A stretch of DNA of 64,000 nucleotides from SZAS-79 sp965279075 (GCA_965279075.1 CBDIHI010000004.1:1-64000); one strand, 5' to 3'; counted from the stretch's first letter, positions 23,032-32,800 are shown. Numbers and translations are program-made. Notes: generated by a model not told the origin, from the letters alone.

Positions 23032-24096
23032 TCAGTCCGTCCCCCCGTCCACCGGAAACCGCTGCGCCCGCCACCTGAGCATGCCCCCAGCCAGGTTGGC
23101 GACCTTCGCTATCCCCTTGTTCTTCAGCAGCACAGTCGCTTGCGCGGAACGCGCACCGGAACGACACACCACCACGATCGGTTTTTCCTTCGGTAGCGTA
23201 TCCACCGCGCCCACAAGCGATCCCAAAGGCACGAGCTTCGCGCCGGCGATGTGCCCCAGTGCCCCGCCGAACTCATCGGCCTCCCGCACGTCGAGCACGG
23301 TGACCTTCCCTAGGTTTTCTTCGAGCACGCTGGGCTGGATCTCCCAGATGCCGGCAAACGTATAAGACAGCGGCGCCCAGTCCTGCTCCAACGCCGGCTC
23401 CGCATCGGGCTTGCCGCACCTGAGGTTGGCCGGTACCGCGACCTGCATGAGCTTGGGATGCGGCAGCCCGAGGTGGGTCATGTAGCCGACGAAGTCGCCC
23501 TCGCCAATCGACTCGGCCAGCCGCGGGTTGTACATCTTCTCCTCGCCGACGCTGGAGGCGGTGAGGCCCTTGTAGTCGTGCCCCGGGTAGAGCAGGCACG
23601 CGTCCGGCAGCGTGAAGACCTTCTCGCGGATCGACCGGTACAGCTGCCGGGCGCTGCCCTGCTGGAAGTCGGTGCGCCCGCAGCCGCGGATCAGCAGCGC
23701 GTCGCCGGTGAAGGCCATCGAACGGTCGTCGAGCACGTAGGTCATGCAGCCGTTGGTGTGCCCGGGCGTGGCGCGGGCCTCGAGGAAACGGCTCCCGAAC
23801 GCAACCTTGTCGCCGTCGGAGAGGTACCGGTCCGCCCCTTCGGCGCCGCCTTCCTTCGACAGCGCGATCTTCGAGCCGAGCGTCTTCTTCAACAGCGTCG
23901 CCCCGGTCACGTGGTCGGCGTGTACGTGCGTTTCCAGCGTGCGGAGGAGCTTCAGGCCGAGCTCCTCGATGAGCGCCGCATCGCGCCGCGCGTGCTCGAA
24001 GACCGGATCGATGAGCACCGCCTCGCGCGTGGCGGGGTCGGCGAGCAGGTAGGTGTAGGTGGAGGACTGCGGGTCGAACAGCTGGCGGAAGATCAT
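23032..24096 (-). CDS. Persulfide dioxygenase-rhodanese fusion (PRF type)
   Basis: The protein has 354 residues. The N-terminal metallo-beta-lactamase domain (1-240) has THVHADHVTGA (H57, H59, D61, H62), TPGHTNG, FTGDALLIRGCGRTDFQQG and YPGHDY, matching ETHE1-like persulfide dioxygenases. The C-terminal rhodanese domain (about 250-350) has the active loop CRSGARS. Fusions of this kind oxidise glutathione persulfide and pass sulfur between thiosulfate and glutathione, in sulfide detoxification. The gene reads leftward as a single unit. Confidence 0.92.
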   Translation of the reverse strand: MIFRQLFDPQSSTYTYLLADPATREAVLIDPVFEHARRDAALIEELGLKLLRTLETHVHADHVTGATLLKKTLGSKIALSKEGGAEGADRYLSDGDKVAFGSRFLEARATPGHTNGCMTYVLDDRSMAFTGDALLIRGCGRTDFQQGSARQLYRSIREKVFTLPDACLLYPGHDYKGLTASSVGEEKMYNPRLAESIGEGDFVGYMTHLGLPHPKLMQVAVPANLRCGKPDAEPALEQDWAPLSYTFAGIWEIQPSVLEENLGKVTVLDVREADEFGGALGHIAGAKLVPLGSLVGAVDTLPKEKPIVVVCRSGARSAQATVLLKNKGIAKVANLAGGMLRWRAQRFPVDGGTD

Positions 24097-24171
24097 GGCG
24101 CAGTGTTACCGGGACGGGTTGGCGTCCCGGGAATCTACACCCGGAACCTGCGTCCCGGGCATGCGCAAGGT

Positions 24172-24531
24172 TCAGTTCTTCTCAGGGACCAGCAGGTCGG
24201 CGCAGGCCTGGGCCACGCCTTGCGTGGGTTCCTTCTCGCCGCGCATCGTGGCAAGGCCGGTCTTCGCAAGCGAGTCGCCGCGCGAGTAGTGCTCGACCTT
24301 CTGCAGGGCGGCCAGTTGCGCGACCGTGTCCTTTTCCGCGGCAAAGCGGGCGGCGCAGATATGCGCATACGCGGAAACCACGGCGGTCTCGGACTGGCGC
24401 TTGAGCAGCGACTCGGTCGTGGCGCTGGTCTTCCAGCCGAGCGCGTCGAATCCGATCCAGGGCGCGAGGATCGCGCCGGCGAGTGCGCCGACCAGGAATG
24501 GGTTCGTGTCTTTGTGGAGCTTGATGGCCAT
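24172..24531 (-). CDS. Small membrane-anchored protein, unknown function
   Basis: The protein has 119 residues. One hydrophobic segment near the N-terminus (FLVGALAGAILAPWIGFDALGW, about 12-33) is followed by a soluble part with two Cys (AHICAARFAAEK, AQACADLL). This suggests a single-pass inner-membrane protein with a periplasmic tail. No family recognised. AAAGGA precedes the ATG at 24529-24531; a longer frame to 24654 has no better start. It diverges from the TGA-containing DsbA gene. Confidence 0.65.
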   Translation of the reverse strand: MAIKLHKDTNPFLVGALAGAILAPWIGFDALGWKTSATTESLLKRQSETAVVSAYAHICAARFAAEKDTVAQLAALQKVEHYSRGDSLAKTGLATMRGEKEPTQGVAQACADLLVPEKN

Positions 24532-24629
24532 GAAATATCCTTTGCGGATGGAGGGGAAAGCCCTCCGTGCTTCAGGGTACGCCCAATAGGCGCCGGGCGG
24601 GGCGCGGCAGGCCTCGGCGCCGGCATTCC

Positions 24630-24638
24630 TGCTATGAT
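24630..24638 (+). promoter_or_regulatory. Candidate extended -10 promoter of the DsbA/FrnE gene
   Basis: TGCTATGAT is an extended -10 element 30 bases before the start codon. A perfect inverted repeat CGATCGA-N8-TCGATCG (24639-24660) follows between it and the ATG, and could be an operator or a 5'-leader hairpin. No convincing -35 is visible. Confidence 0.35.
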
Positions 24639-24667
24639 CGATCGACCCCAACATCGATCGGAAAATT

Positions 24668-25282
24668 ATGGCCGAAGCGCTCGAAATCGAAGTCTTTTCC
24701 GACTACGTCTGACCGTGGTGCTATCTCAGTACCGTGCGTATTGAGCGACTCCGCAAGGAACACGGCGTCAGGATCAAGTGGGTGCATTTCCCGCTCCATC
24801 CCGACACGCCCATGGAAGGCCGCAGCCTCGCGGACCTGTTTGCCGGCCGCGGCTACGACATCCCGAAGATGCAGGCGCAGATGCGCGCGCGCATGGAGGC
24901 CGAGGGCCTGCCCTACGGCGACCGCACGATGACCTTCAACAGCCGCCTCGCGCAGGAGCTCGGCGCGTGGGCGGACACCCAGCCCGGCGGCGATGCGATC
25001 CACGACGCGCTGTTCCGCGCCTATTTCGTCGACGGGAAGAACATCGGCGACGTCGACGAGCTGGCGGGCATCGCCGCTTCGGTCGGCCTTTCGGCGGAGG
25101 GTGCGAAGGACGTGCTCGAAAAGCGCACATTCAAGGAAAAGGTCGACGCCGACTGGGAGAAGTCGCACCAGTACGGCGTCACCGGCGTGCCCACCTACGT
25201 CGCCGGCGGCATGGGCGTCGTGGGCGCCCAACCCTACGAAACGCTCGAGGAACTCGTGAAGCAGGCCTCCGCAAGGAAATGA
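24668..25282 (+). CDS. DsbA/FrnE-type oxidoreductase with in-frame TGA at the active site: probable selenoprotein
   Basis: Read through one TGA (24710-24712), the gene encodes 204 residues of the DSBA/FrnE thioredoxin-fold family: EIEVFSDYV-U-PWCYLS at the N-terminus, a helical insert, and the cis-Pro motif GVTGVPTYV near the C-terminus. The TGA sits exactly where the first Cys of the CPWC motif belongs, giving U15-P-W-C18. It is followed by a SECIS-like hairpin. GGAAA precedes the ATG, and the frame is otherwise open. The last codon overlaps the molybdopterin oxidoreductase start (ATGA). Alternatives are a nonsense mutation or a sequencing error, but neither would favour this one codon. A shorter frame from GTG 24734 would lack the active site. 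Confidence 0.85.
24735..24755 (+). promoter_or_regulatory. Candidate bacterial SECIS hairpin
   Basis: TGCG/CGCA arms enclose a 5' bulge TATT and an upper stem GAG/CTC with loop CGA (24746-24748). The loop starts 33 bases after the TGA and has a G at its second base. This fits my recollection of the bacterial SECIS pattern: a small loop with an early G, an upper stem of at least 3 pairs, about 16-37 bases from the UGA. A competing stem nearer the TGA (24714-24736) lacks a loop G. Confidence 0.5.
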
Positions 25283-27339
25283 ACGCACCCATCCCCATCG
25301 CCCCTTCGGTCTGCCCGCACGACTGCACCAGCACCTGCGCCCTCGAGGTCGAGATCAAGGACGCAGGGACCATCGGCCGCGTGCGCGGCTCGATGCGCAA
25401 CACCTACACCAACGGCGTGATCTGCGAGAAGGTGGCGCGCTACGCCGAGCGGGTGCACCACCCCGACCGCCTGCAGTACCCGATGAAGCGCACGGGCCCC
25501 AAGGGGTCGAAGTCCTTCGCGCGCATCAGCTGGGACGAGGCGCTCGACACCGTCGCCGGGCAATTCACGCAGAAGGCCGCGCTGCACGGCGCGGAAACCG
25601 TATGGCCGTACTTCTACGCGGGCACGATGGGCCTCGTGCAGCGCGACGGCATCAACCGGCTGCGCCACGAGATGAAGTACTCGCGCTGGTTCTCGACGAT
25701 CTGCGTGACGCTGTCGGACACCGGCTGGGTCGCGGGCACCGGCTTCAAGCGCGGCGTGGACATGCGCGAGGTCGACGAGCACTCGGACCTCGTCGTGATC
25801 TGGGGCGGCAACCCGGTGAACACCCAGGTGAACGTGATCACGCACGCGGCCGCGGCGAAGAAGCGCGGCGCGAAGCTCGTCGTTGTCGACCCGTACCGCA
25901 CCGGCACCGCGGCGCAGGCGGACATGCACCTCGCGGTGAAGCCGGGCACGGACGGGGCGCTCGCCTGCGCGGTGATGCACGTCCTCTTCAAGGAAGGCTT
26001 CGCCGACTGGGAGTACCTGCGCAAGTACACGGATGCGCCCGACGAGCTCGCCGCGCACGTGGCCACGCGTACGCCGGAGTGGGCGGCGGGAATCACCGGC
26101 CTGCCCGTGGAGCAGATCGTAGCGTTTGCACGTCTGTACGGCGCGACGAAGAAAGCCTACATCCGCTGCCACCACGGGTTCTCGCGCTCGCGCAACGGCG
26201 CGGCCAACATGCACGCGGTGACCTGCCTGCCGGCGGTGACCGGCGCCTGGCAGGTCAAGGGCGGCGGCGCGCTGTACGGCCAGACCGCCATCTACCCGCT
26301 GAAGAAAACGCTGATCGACGGCACGGACATGATCGACCTGTCGGTGCGCGAGCTCGACCAGTCGCGCCTCGGTCCCATCCTCACCGGCGACGCGCAGGCG
26401 CTGAAGGGCGGGGCGCCCGTCACCGCGATGATCGTGCAGAACACCAACCCCGCGATGGTGTGCCCGGAGCTGAACCTCGTGCACCGGGGCCTGGCGAGGG
26501 AAGACCTGTTCCTCTGCGTGCACGAGCAATTCCTGACCGAGACCGCGGCGTTCGCGGACATCGTGCTGCCGGCGACGACCTTCCTCGAGCACGACGACAT
26601 GTACACGGCCAGTGGGCACACCTATTTCCAGGTCGCCAGGCGCGTCATCGAGCCCTACGCCGAATGCCGCGAGAACCACTACGTGGTTTCGCAACTGGCG
26701 AAGCGCCTTGGCTCGAAGCACCGTGCCTACGACATGTCGGCCTGGGAGATCATGGACGAGACGCTGCGGATCTCGGGCATGTGGGACGCGCAGAAGAACC
26801 TCGACGCGGGCGGCGAGGACCACGCGCTGCCCTTCGAGCAGGCGCACTTCCTCGACGGGTTCGCGACGCCCGACAGGAAATTCCACTTCAAGCCGGACTG
26901 GAAGAAATTCGGCGGGCGCTGGCAGGAGATGCCGGTGCTGCCCGACCACCTCGACGTGATCGACAACGCGACCGCGGAGAAGCCCTACCGGCTGGTGGCC
27001 GCGCCGGCGCGCACTTTCCTGAATTCGACGTTCACCGAGACGCCGGGGTCGCTGTCACGCGAGAAAAGGCCCACGGCCCTGGTCCACCCCGAAGACTGCG
27101 CAGCGCTGGCGGTGAAGGAAGGGGACCGGGTGGTGCTGGGCAACGAGCGCGGCAGCGTGGTCGTCCACGTGAAGCCGCAGGACGGCCAGCAGCGCGGCGT
27201 GGTGGTGGTGGAGGGGATCTGGCCGAACAAGCACTTCGAGAACGGCCTCGGCATCAACGCCATCACGAGCAGCGAGCCCGGCTGGCCCAACGGCGGCGCC
27301 GTGTTCCACGACACCGCCGTCTGGATCCGGGTGGCTTAA
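25279..27339 (+). CDS. Molybdopterin oxidoreductase (DMSO reductase family)
   Basis: The protein has 686 residues. The N-terminal 4Fe-4S site is C12-x3-C16-x3-C20-x28-C49. Molybdopterin-binding blocks follow (VIWGGNPVNTQVN, KLVVVDPYRTGTAAQAD, VQNTNPAMV, ADIVLPATTFLEHDD), and a C-terminal dinucleotide-binding domain ends ..FHDTAVWIRVA. There is no Tat signal, so it is cytoplasmic. The substrate is unknown. The ATG overlaps the upstream DsbA/FrnE stop, so the two are co-translated. The last 164 bases before the final codon are repeated at 34466-34629, beyond the Wadjet genes; this 3' end was probably brought in by the island. Confidence 0.9.
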   Translation: MNAPIPIAPSVCPHDCTSTCALEVEIKDAGTIGRVRGSMRNTYTNGVICEKVARYAERVHHPDRLQYPMKRTGPKGSKSFARISWDEALDTVAGQFTQKAALHGAETVWPYFYAGTMGLVQRDGINRLRHEMKYSRWFSTICVTLSDTGWVAGTGFKRGVDMREVDEHSDLVVIWGGNPVNTQVNVITHAAAAKKRGAKLVVVDPYRTGTAAQADMHLAVKPGTDGALACAVMHVLFKEGFADWEYLRKYTDAPDELAAHVATRTPEWAAGITGLPVEQIVAFARLYGATKKAYIRCHHGFSRSRNGAANMHAVTCLPAVTGAWQVKGGGALYGQTAIYPLKKTLIDGTDMIDLSVRELDQSRLGPILTGDAQALKGGAPVTAMIVQNTNPAMVCPELNLVHRGLAREDLFLCVHEQFLTETAAFADIVLPATTFLEHDDMYTASGHTYFQVARRVIEPYAECRENHYVVSQLAKRLGSKHRAYDMSAWEIMDETLRISGMWDAQKNLDAGGEDHALPFEQAHFLDGFATPDRKFHFKPDWKKFGGRWQEMPVLPDHLDVIDNATAEKPYRLVAAPARTFLNSTFTETPGSLSREKRPTALVHPEDCAALAVKEGDRVVLGNERGSVVVHVKPQDGQQRGVVVVEGIWPNKHFENGLGINAITSSEPGWPNGGAVFHDTAVWIRVA
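27170..27333 (+). repeat. 164-bp direct repeat, left copy (3' end of the molybdopterin gene)
   Basis: This copy matches 34466-34629 at 159 of 164 bases. All five differences (three in four consecutive GTG codons, one GGG/GGA, one GCC/GCG) are third-base and synonymous, and the sequences diverge just past GTG, before the stop. Both copies therefore evolved as functional gene ends in separate lineages. Confidence 0.92.
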
Positions 27340-27734
27340 TTCCGATCCTTGAAGTTTAACTTTTAAGCTTAGAAGTCCATATTGGGTGCAGGTGATAGGT
27401 CAATCTTGTTGTTAGATTGGACTACATAACGAGTCGGGCGGCTAACATTAAGCCAGTCGCCAGCGTATCCGCCGTGTCCCCAGTATCGCTTGTTATCCTG
27501 CTCTCCACACGTGCAGTGAAACTCCGCAGTAATCCCAAGGTGTACCCCGCATCAGGGTGGCTCATCCGTTGAGCTACTCTGGCAAGTAGTATTGTCGATA
27601 CTAGGGGGGGGCGCAAACTATGGGTGTCGCGTCCATACGTCCCGTGGCCTAATCGCAATGCCATTCTTTTATATGCGTAAACTGGAAACCTAAAATTACA
27701 GAAACGTACGGGAATGGATTAAGGCCTGATTTCA
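27340..27734. other. 395-bp non-coding leader of the Wadjet island
   Basis: No convincing gene is seen; an 80-codon frame on the minus strand (27422-27664) has no ribosome site or recognisable product. The composition is about balanced, unlike the host. The minus strand of 27559-27583 reads like the acceptor and D-arm of a tRNA (TAGCTCAACGGATGAGC), but no anticodon arm or T-arm follows. The jetABCD promoter should lie in the AT-rich last 80 bases; AAGG 11-14 bases before the jetA ATG is a weak ribosome site. Confidence 0.5.
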
Positions 27735-29189
27735 ATGTCTCTTGAATTCGGAATTCTCGATACCTTGCGTAGCCGCCACCCTGCGTGGCGGCTGTTGCGC
27801 TCGGACCATGCGCCTCTAGTGGCGAGCTTCCTGCATCGGGTGTTCGTCGAACCCAATGTTCGGGTGATGGCCGCCGCCGACTTGTCCGAGGCGCTCGAAG
27901 ACACTCTCTACGCACTTAGAAAGCAGCTTGGAGACGAGGCGTTTCCGAAATCCGCGCCCGACTATCTAAACGACTGGGCCGCGCCGGACAAAGGCTGGCT
28001 GCGCAAGTTCTACAGGCCGGGCACGGATGAGCCGCAGTTCGACCTCACCCCGGCAACCGAGAAGGCAATAGCCTGGCTGAGCCAGCTTTCCGAACGCAGC
28101 TTCGTCGGCACCGAGTCACGGCTGCTGACCCTTTTCGAATTGCTCAAGCAGATGAGCGAAGGCAGCGATTCCGACCCCGCTAGGCGAATGACTGAACTGC
28201 ACAAGCGGCGCAAGGAAATCGACGATGAGATCGCCCGAGTATTAGCCGGCGACATACCGGTGCTGGATGACACGGCGCTGAAGGAGAGATTCCAGCAATT
28301 CATCCAGCTTGCGCGTGAACTTCTAACAGACTTCCGGGAAGTGGAGCATAACTTTCGGCAGCTGGATCGCAAGGTGCGTGAACGCATCGCGTTGTGGGAA
28401 GGCTCCAAGGGTGCGTTGTTGGAGGACATTATGGGCGAGCGGGACACCATCGCCGACTCGGATCAGGGCAAGAGCTTCCGCGCATTTTGGGAGTTTCTTA
28501 TGTCCAGTACACGGCAGGAGGAACTGACTGAGTTGTTAAATCGAGTAATGGCTCTCCCATCCGTGGCCGAACTGGAGCCTGACGCCCGCACACGGAGGGT
28601 CCATTACGATTGGTTGGAGGCGGGTGAGCACACTCAGCGGACAGTTGCGCAGCTCTCTCAGCAATTGCGCCACTTTCTTGATGATCAAGCATGGCTAGAA
28701 AATCGCAGAATCATGGATATTCTCCATGGCATTGAAGTCAAAGGACTGGTCATTCGAGAGTCTGCACCGCCAGGGCATGTGATGTACATCTCCGAGCCCG
28801 CAGCGTCGGTCGAATTGCCGATGGAGCGGCCCCTGTATACGCCCCCCTTAAAGCCGTTGATAGCGGATATCGACGTTCAGGAGGGTGATGAGGAGGTGGA
28901 CTCTTCGGCGTTGTATGGGCAGATTGTTGTAGACAAGATGCGACTGGAGCGCCATATCCGACAGGCTTTGCAGACACGTTCACAGGTAACGCTGCTTGAG
29001 CTGGTTCAGACGCAGCCGCTGCGATATGGATTAGCCGAATTGGTGGCCTACCTGCAGTTGGGAAATGATTCATTCGGTGCCGTGGTCGACGAAGCCATAA
29101 CGGATCTGATCGCATGGGACATCGTGTCTCGCGAGGGCGTCCCCGCACGTCGCAAAGCCCGCTTGCAACGCGTGATTTTTGTGAGATAG
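27735..29189 (+). CDS. jetA: JetA, Wadjet type I component (DUF3375)
   Basis: The protein has 484 residues with the DUF3375 opening (LDTLRSRHPAWRLLRSDHAPLVASFLHRVF), a long helical middle (RRMTELHKRRKEIDDEIARVLAG; VEHNFRQLDRKVRERI) and a winged-helix-like C-terminus (ELVAYLQLGNDSFGAVVDEAI). JetA is the kleisin-like subunit that bridges the JetC SMC dimer, equivalent to MukF. It heads jetABCD, with jetB two bases downstream. Its codon use is more AT-rich than that of host genes. Confidence 0.92.
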   Translation: MSLEFGILDTLRSRHPAWRLLRSDHAPLVASFLHRVFVEPNVRVMAAADLSEALEDTLYALRKQLGDEAFPKSAPDYLNDWAAPDKGWLRKFYRPGTDEPQFDLTPATEKAIAWLSQLSERSFVGTESRLLTLFELLKQMSEGSDSDPARRMTELHKRRKEIDDEIARVLAGDIPVLDDTALKERFQQFIQLARELLTDFREVEHNFRQLDRKVRERIALWEGSKGALLEDIMGERDTIADSDQGKSFRAFWEFLMSSTRQEELTELLNRVMALPSVAELEPDARTRRVHYDWLEAGEHTQRTVAQLSQQLRHFLDDQAWLENRRIMDILHGIEVKGLVIRESAPPGHVMYISEPAASVELPMERPLYTPPLKPLIADIDVQEGDEEVDSSALYGQIVVDKMRLERHIRQALQTRSQVTLLELVQTQPLRYGLAELVAYLQLGNDSFGAVVDEAITDLIAWDIVSREGVPARRKARLQRVIFVR

Positions 29190-29191
29190 AT

Positions 29192-29869
29192 ATGGACGAG
29201 ATTGAACAGCGCACTTTGGCTTTAGATGCGTCCCATGCGGCGGCCCCCCAACCCGACCTTTCGACCCTGGCCGTCACGTTGCTGAAAGGGGTAATTTATC
29301 GCGAAGGAGATGAACAACTATGGAGTAGTTTGTTGAACCTGCAGGCTCGTGTCAGGGACTATGTAGCAGTGCTGGGTCTTGATCTAGTCCTCGACGAAGC
29401 TGAAGGTTATGCGTTCCTCAAGGGACGCCCGGTGCCCGAGGACGACGAACCTAGCACCAGATTGCCTCGACTTGTTGCGCGTAGACCGCTCTCGTTTCCA
29501 GCCAGCCTGTTGCTAGCACTGCTTCGAAAGAAGCTCGCCGAATTCGACGCAAACGGCGGCGATACACGTTTGGTGCTGACGCGCGATGAGATCGTTGAGT
29601 TGATGCGCGTGTTCCTCCCGGACAGCAGTAACGAGGCAAAATTGATCGATCAGATCGAGACGCATATCAATAAGGTCGCCGATCTGGGTTTTTTGCGGCG
29701 ACTGAAATCAACCACCGCATCGGGGTCTGCGCCCGCAAGCTTCGAGGTTCGGCGCATTCTTAAAGCGTTTGTTGATGCCCAGTGGCTAGCCGACTTCGAT
29801 GCGCGGCTGGCGGCTTATCGAACTCAGCTTTCCGCTGCCGGACAGACGCAGGGCGAACCGGATGAATGA
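29192..29869 (+). CDS. jetB: JetB, Wadjet type I component (DUF4194)
   Basis: The protein has 225 residues, a DUF4194 protein: LAVTLLKGVIYREGDEQLWSSLL at the N-terminus, the winged-helix region RRPLSFPASLLLALLRKKLAEFD, and LGFLRRLK near the C-terminus. JetB is the small KITE/MukE-like subunit that binds JetA in the SMC complex. The ATG at 29192 lies just after the jetA stop, and the 3' end overlaps jetC by 8 bases. Confidence 0.92.
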   Translation: MDEIEQRTLALDASHAAAPQPDLSTLAVTLLKGVIYREGDEQLWSSLLNLQARVRDYVAVLGLDLVLDEAEGYAFLKGRPVPEDDEPSTRLPRLVARRPLSFPASLLLALLRKKLAEFDANGGDTRLVLTRDEIVELMRVFLPDSSNEAKLIDQIETHINKVADLGFLRRLKSTTASGSAPASFEVRRILKAFVDAQWLADFDARLAAYRTQLSAAGQTQGEPDE

Positions 29870-32800
29870 ACCGCTCTCGCCCGACCTATTCACCCTGGCC
29901 GACCAAGCTTTGTCGGGTTTTCGCCTGACTCGGCTCGAAGTCCTGAACTGGGGCACGTTCGACGGCCGGGTCTCGACACTTCACCTTGACGGTCGAAACG
30001 GTTTGCTCACGGGAGACATTGGTTCCGGAAAGTCGACGCTCGTGGATGCGATTACCACCCTGTTTGTTCCGGCGCACCGAATTTCCTACAACAAGGCTGC
30101 GGGGGCCGACAACAGAGAGAGAACGCTACGCTCCTATGTACTTGGGCACTACAAATCGGAACGGAGTGAAGTTACGGGGACGGCCAAACCCGTGAGTCTG
30201 CGCGACCACAGCGTCTATTCCGTCATCCTCGGCGTTTTCCACAATGCCGGATACGGGCAGACGGTGACTTTGGCCCAGGTGTTCTGGATGAAGGAAGCTC
30301 ATGGGCAACCGGCGCGGTTCTATGTGGGTGCCGAGAGTGATTTGTCGATTGCTAAGGATTTCGCACATTTCGGTACCGAGATCGTTCAATTGCGCAAGAA
30401 GCTGCGGGTCGCGGGTGCCGAAATTGAAGACACCTTTCCGAAGCATGGTGCTTGGCTTCGTCGGCGCTTTGGCATCGAAAACGATCAGGCACTCGAACTT
30501 TTCCACCAGACCGTCTCGATGAAGTCGGTGGGCAATCTGACAGATTTTGTGCGTAGTCACATGCTCGAGCCATTCGATGTGGCGCCCCGCATCCAGGCTC
30601 TAATCAATCACGTGGATGATCTGAATCGCGCACATCAGGCGGTTTTGAAGGCGCAGAGGCAAGTCGAGTTGTTGACCCCTTTGGCTGCCGACTGCAGCCG
30701 GCATGCGGCGCTCACGCTAGACGTAACGGAACTGCGCCGTTTTCGAGAGGAATTGCGCGGGCATTTCGCGAAGCTCAAGCTTGGGTTAATCGACAAGCGG
30801 CTGATACTCCTCGCTGATGAATGGGAGCGGTTAGATGGTCAAACAAGGCGCATCGAGAAGCTCCGTGAGCAGCGGCGGAATGAGATAGAGCGACTTAAAA
30901 ATGCCATCAACGAAAATGGCGGTGACCGTCTGCAGTACCTCGATAGCGAAATCAAGAGCAGAGAAGCGCTGCGAGATGCCCGGCGAATAAAGGCAAATCG
31001 GTATGGTGAGCTGACGGCTAAATTAGGAGAGCAGCCCGCAACGGAAGCCGATACCTTCGCGGATCAGCATCAAAGATTCCGGACGTTGGGCGAAAAACTG
31101 CGCACGACAGACGCGGACCTTCAGAACAGGCTGACCGAGCACGGCGTGACTTTGCGCGAAGGCAAGGCGAAGCATGAGGTTCTCACAGTTGAAATCGATA
31201 GCCTCAAGGAACGGCGAAGCAACATTGACGATCAGCAAATTAAGGTTCGCGCCGCCCTATGTTCGGCCCTGGGCTTGGCGGAAGGCGATATGCCATTCGC
31301 TGGAGAATTGATCCAAGTTCGAGAGTCGGATATCGAATGGGAGGGTGCGGCCGAGCGCAGGCTGCGCGGCTTCGGGCTGTCTTTGCTGGTACCCGAAACG
31401 TACTACAAAGATGTTGCCAATTGGGTAGACCGAAATCATTTGCGCGGAAGGTTGGTCTACTTTCACGTTCGGCCCAGAAAGGGGAGTGATCCGCCTTCCC
31501 TGCATCGGGATTCCCTTGTCCGAAAACTGGCGATCAAGCCGGACTCACCGTTCTATGAGTGGCTTGAGCGGGAACTTGCCTATCAATTCGATGTGGCATG
31601 CTGCGACACGCAAGAGCAATTTCGGCGAGAGCCAAGAGCGATCACTAAGGCAGGCCAAATTAAGGATCCGAGCGGTCGGCATGAGAAGGACGACCGCCAT
31701 CGAATAGACGACCGCAGTCGTTTCGTGCTGGGCTGGACAAATGCTGCAAAGATCGCGACCCTCGAAGAAACTCGCGAGGATTTGGAGAAGCGACTTGGCG
31801 AGGTGGGAAGTCTGATCGGCAAGGTCCAAGAGGGGCGCCGAGCGCTCGCAAGCAGGTTGGAGGCGCAGGCAAAGCTTGAGGAAGTCACGGATTTCGAAGA
31901 ACTAAATTGGAGTGCCATAGCCACCCAAATTGCAGCTTTTGTCGAAGAGCGGGAGCGACTTGCATCGGGATCGGATGTGTTGAAGGAGCTGGGCGTTCGC
32001 CTGCAAAAGGCGAGGGATGAACTTTCCGAAACTGATTGCGATCTGGAAGGTGTTAAAGACAAACGTTCCAAGGCAGAGCAAAGGCGTAGCGACGCTCAAT
32101 CCTTGCATCAACGGACGCAAGCGTTGATAGGCGAAGTATTGTTGGACGAGAATCGTGCGCTGCGATTGGAAGCCATGCGCGTAGAGGCCTTGAGCGAGCA
32201 TCAGCTAACCGTGGAGTCTTGCGACAATCGCGAACAGGAGATGCGGACGTGGCTGCAGCATCGGATTGATGCTGAGGACCTGAAGCTCAGACGGCTATCC
32301 GACAAAATTATCAAGGAAATGTCGGAGTTCAAGGACGAGTTCAAGTTGGAGACCGCAGAAATTGATGCCAGTCTTGAGGCTGCATTCGAGTATGAGAAGT
32401 TGCTTGACCAGTTGAATCGAGACGATCTGCCGCGCTTTGTTGCCCGCTTCAAAGAGCTGCTGAACGTCAACACCATAAATGAAATCGCCAATTTCAATGC
32501 ACAGTTGGCGCGCGAACGCGAGACGATCAAGGAGAAGATTGCGCACATCAGTAAGTCGCTCAGGCAGATTGATTACAATTTTGGGCGCTATATCGTCCTA
32601 GATCCACAGATCAGCCCTGATGCGGAGATTCGAGATTTTCAGACGGATCTCCGAGCTTGCACCGAAGGTGCAGTTGCCGGCTCAGACGACGCACAGTATT
32701 CGGAATCTAAATTTCTACAGGTCAAAGCTATCATTGATCGATTTCGGGGCCGAGAGGGACTCACTGAGCAGGACCGCCGCTGGACGACAAAAGTAACTGA

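Noticed and set aside
24734..25282. Shorter DsbA-like gene starting at GTG 24734
   Set aside because: It would lose the first strand and the whole active site; the upstream frame with ATG, ribosome site and family sequence interrupted only by TGA explains the data better.
25279..27339. Selenocysteine in the molybdopterin oxidoreductase
   Set aside because: The frame has no internal TGA, and no Cys/Sec is evident at the expected metal-ligand site; only the upstream gene shows a TGA.
27559..27583. tRNA gene on the minus strand
   Set aside because: Only a D-arm-like part is present; the expected anticodon loop and T-arm are missing.
27422..27664. 80-codon minus-strand frame in the Wadjet leader
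   Set aside because: No ribosome site, no known family, and in a stretch with no other coding signal.
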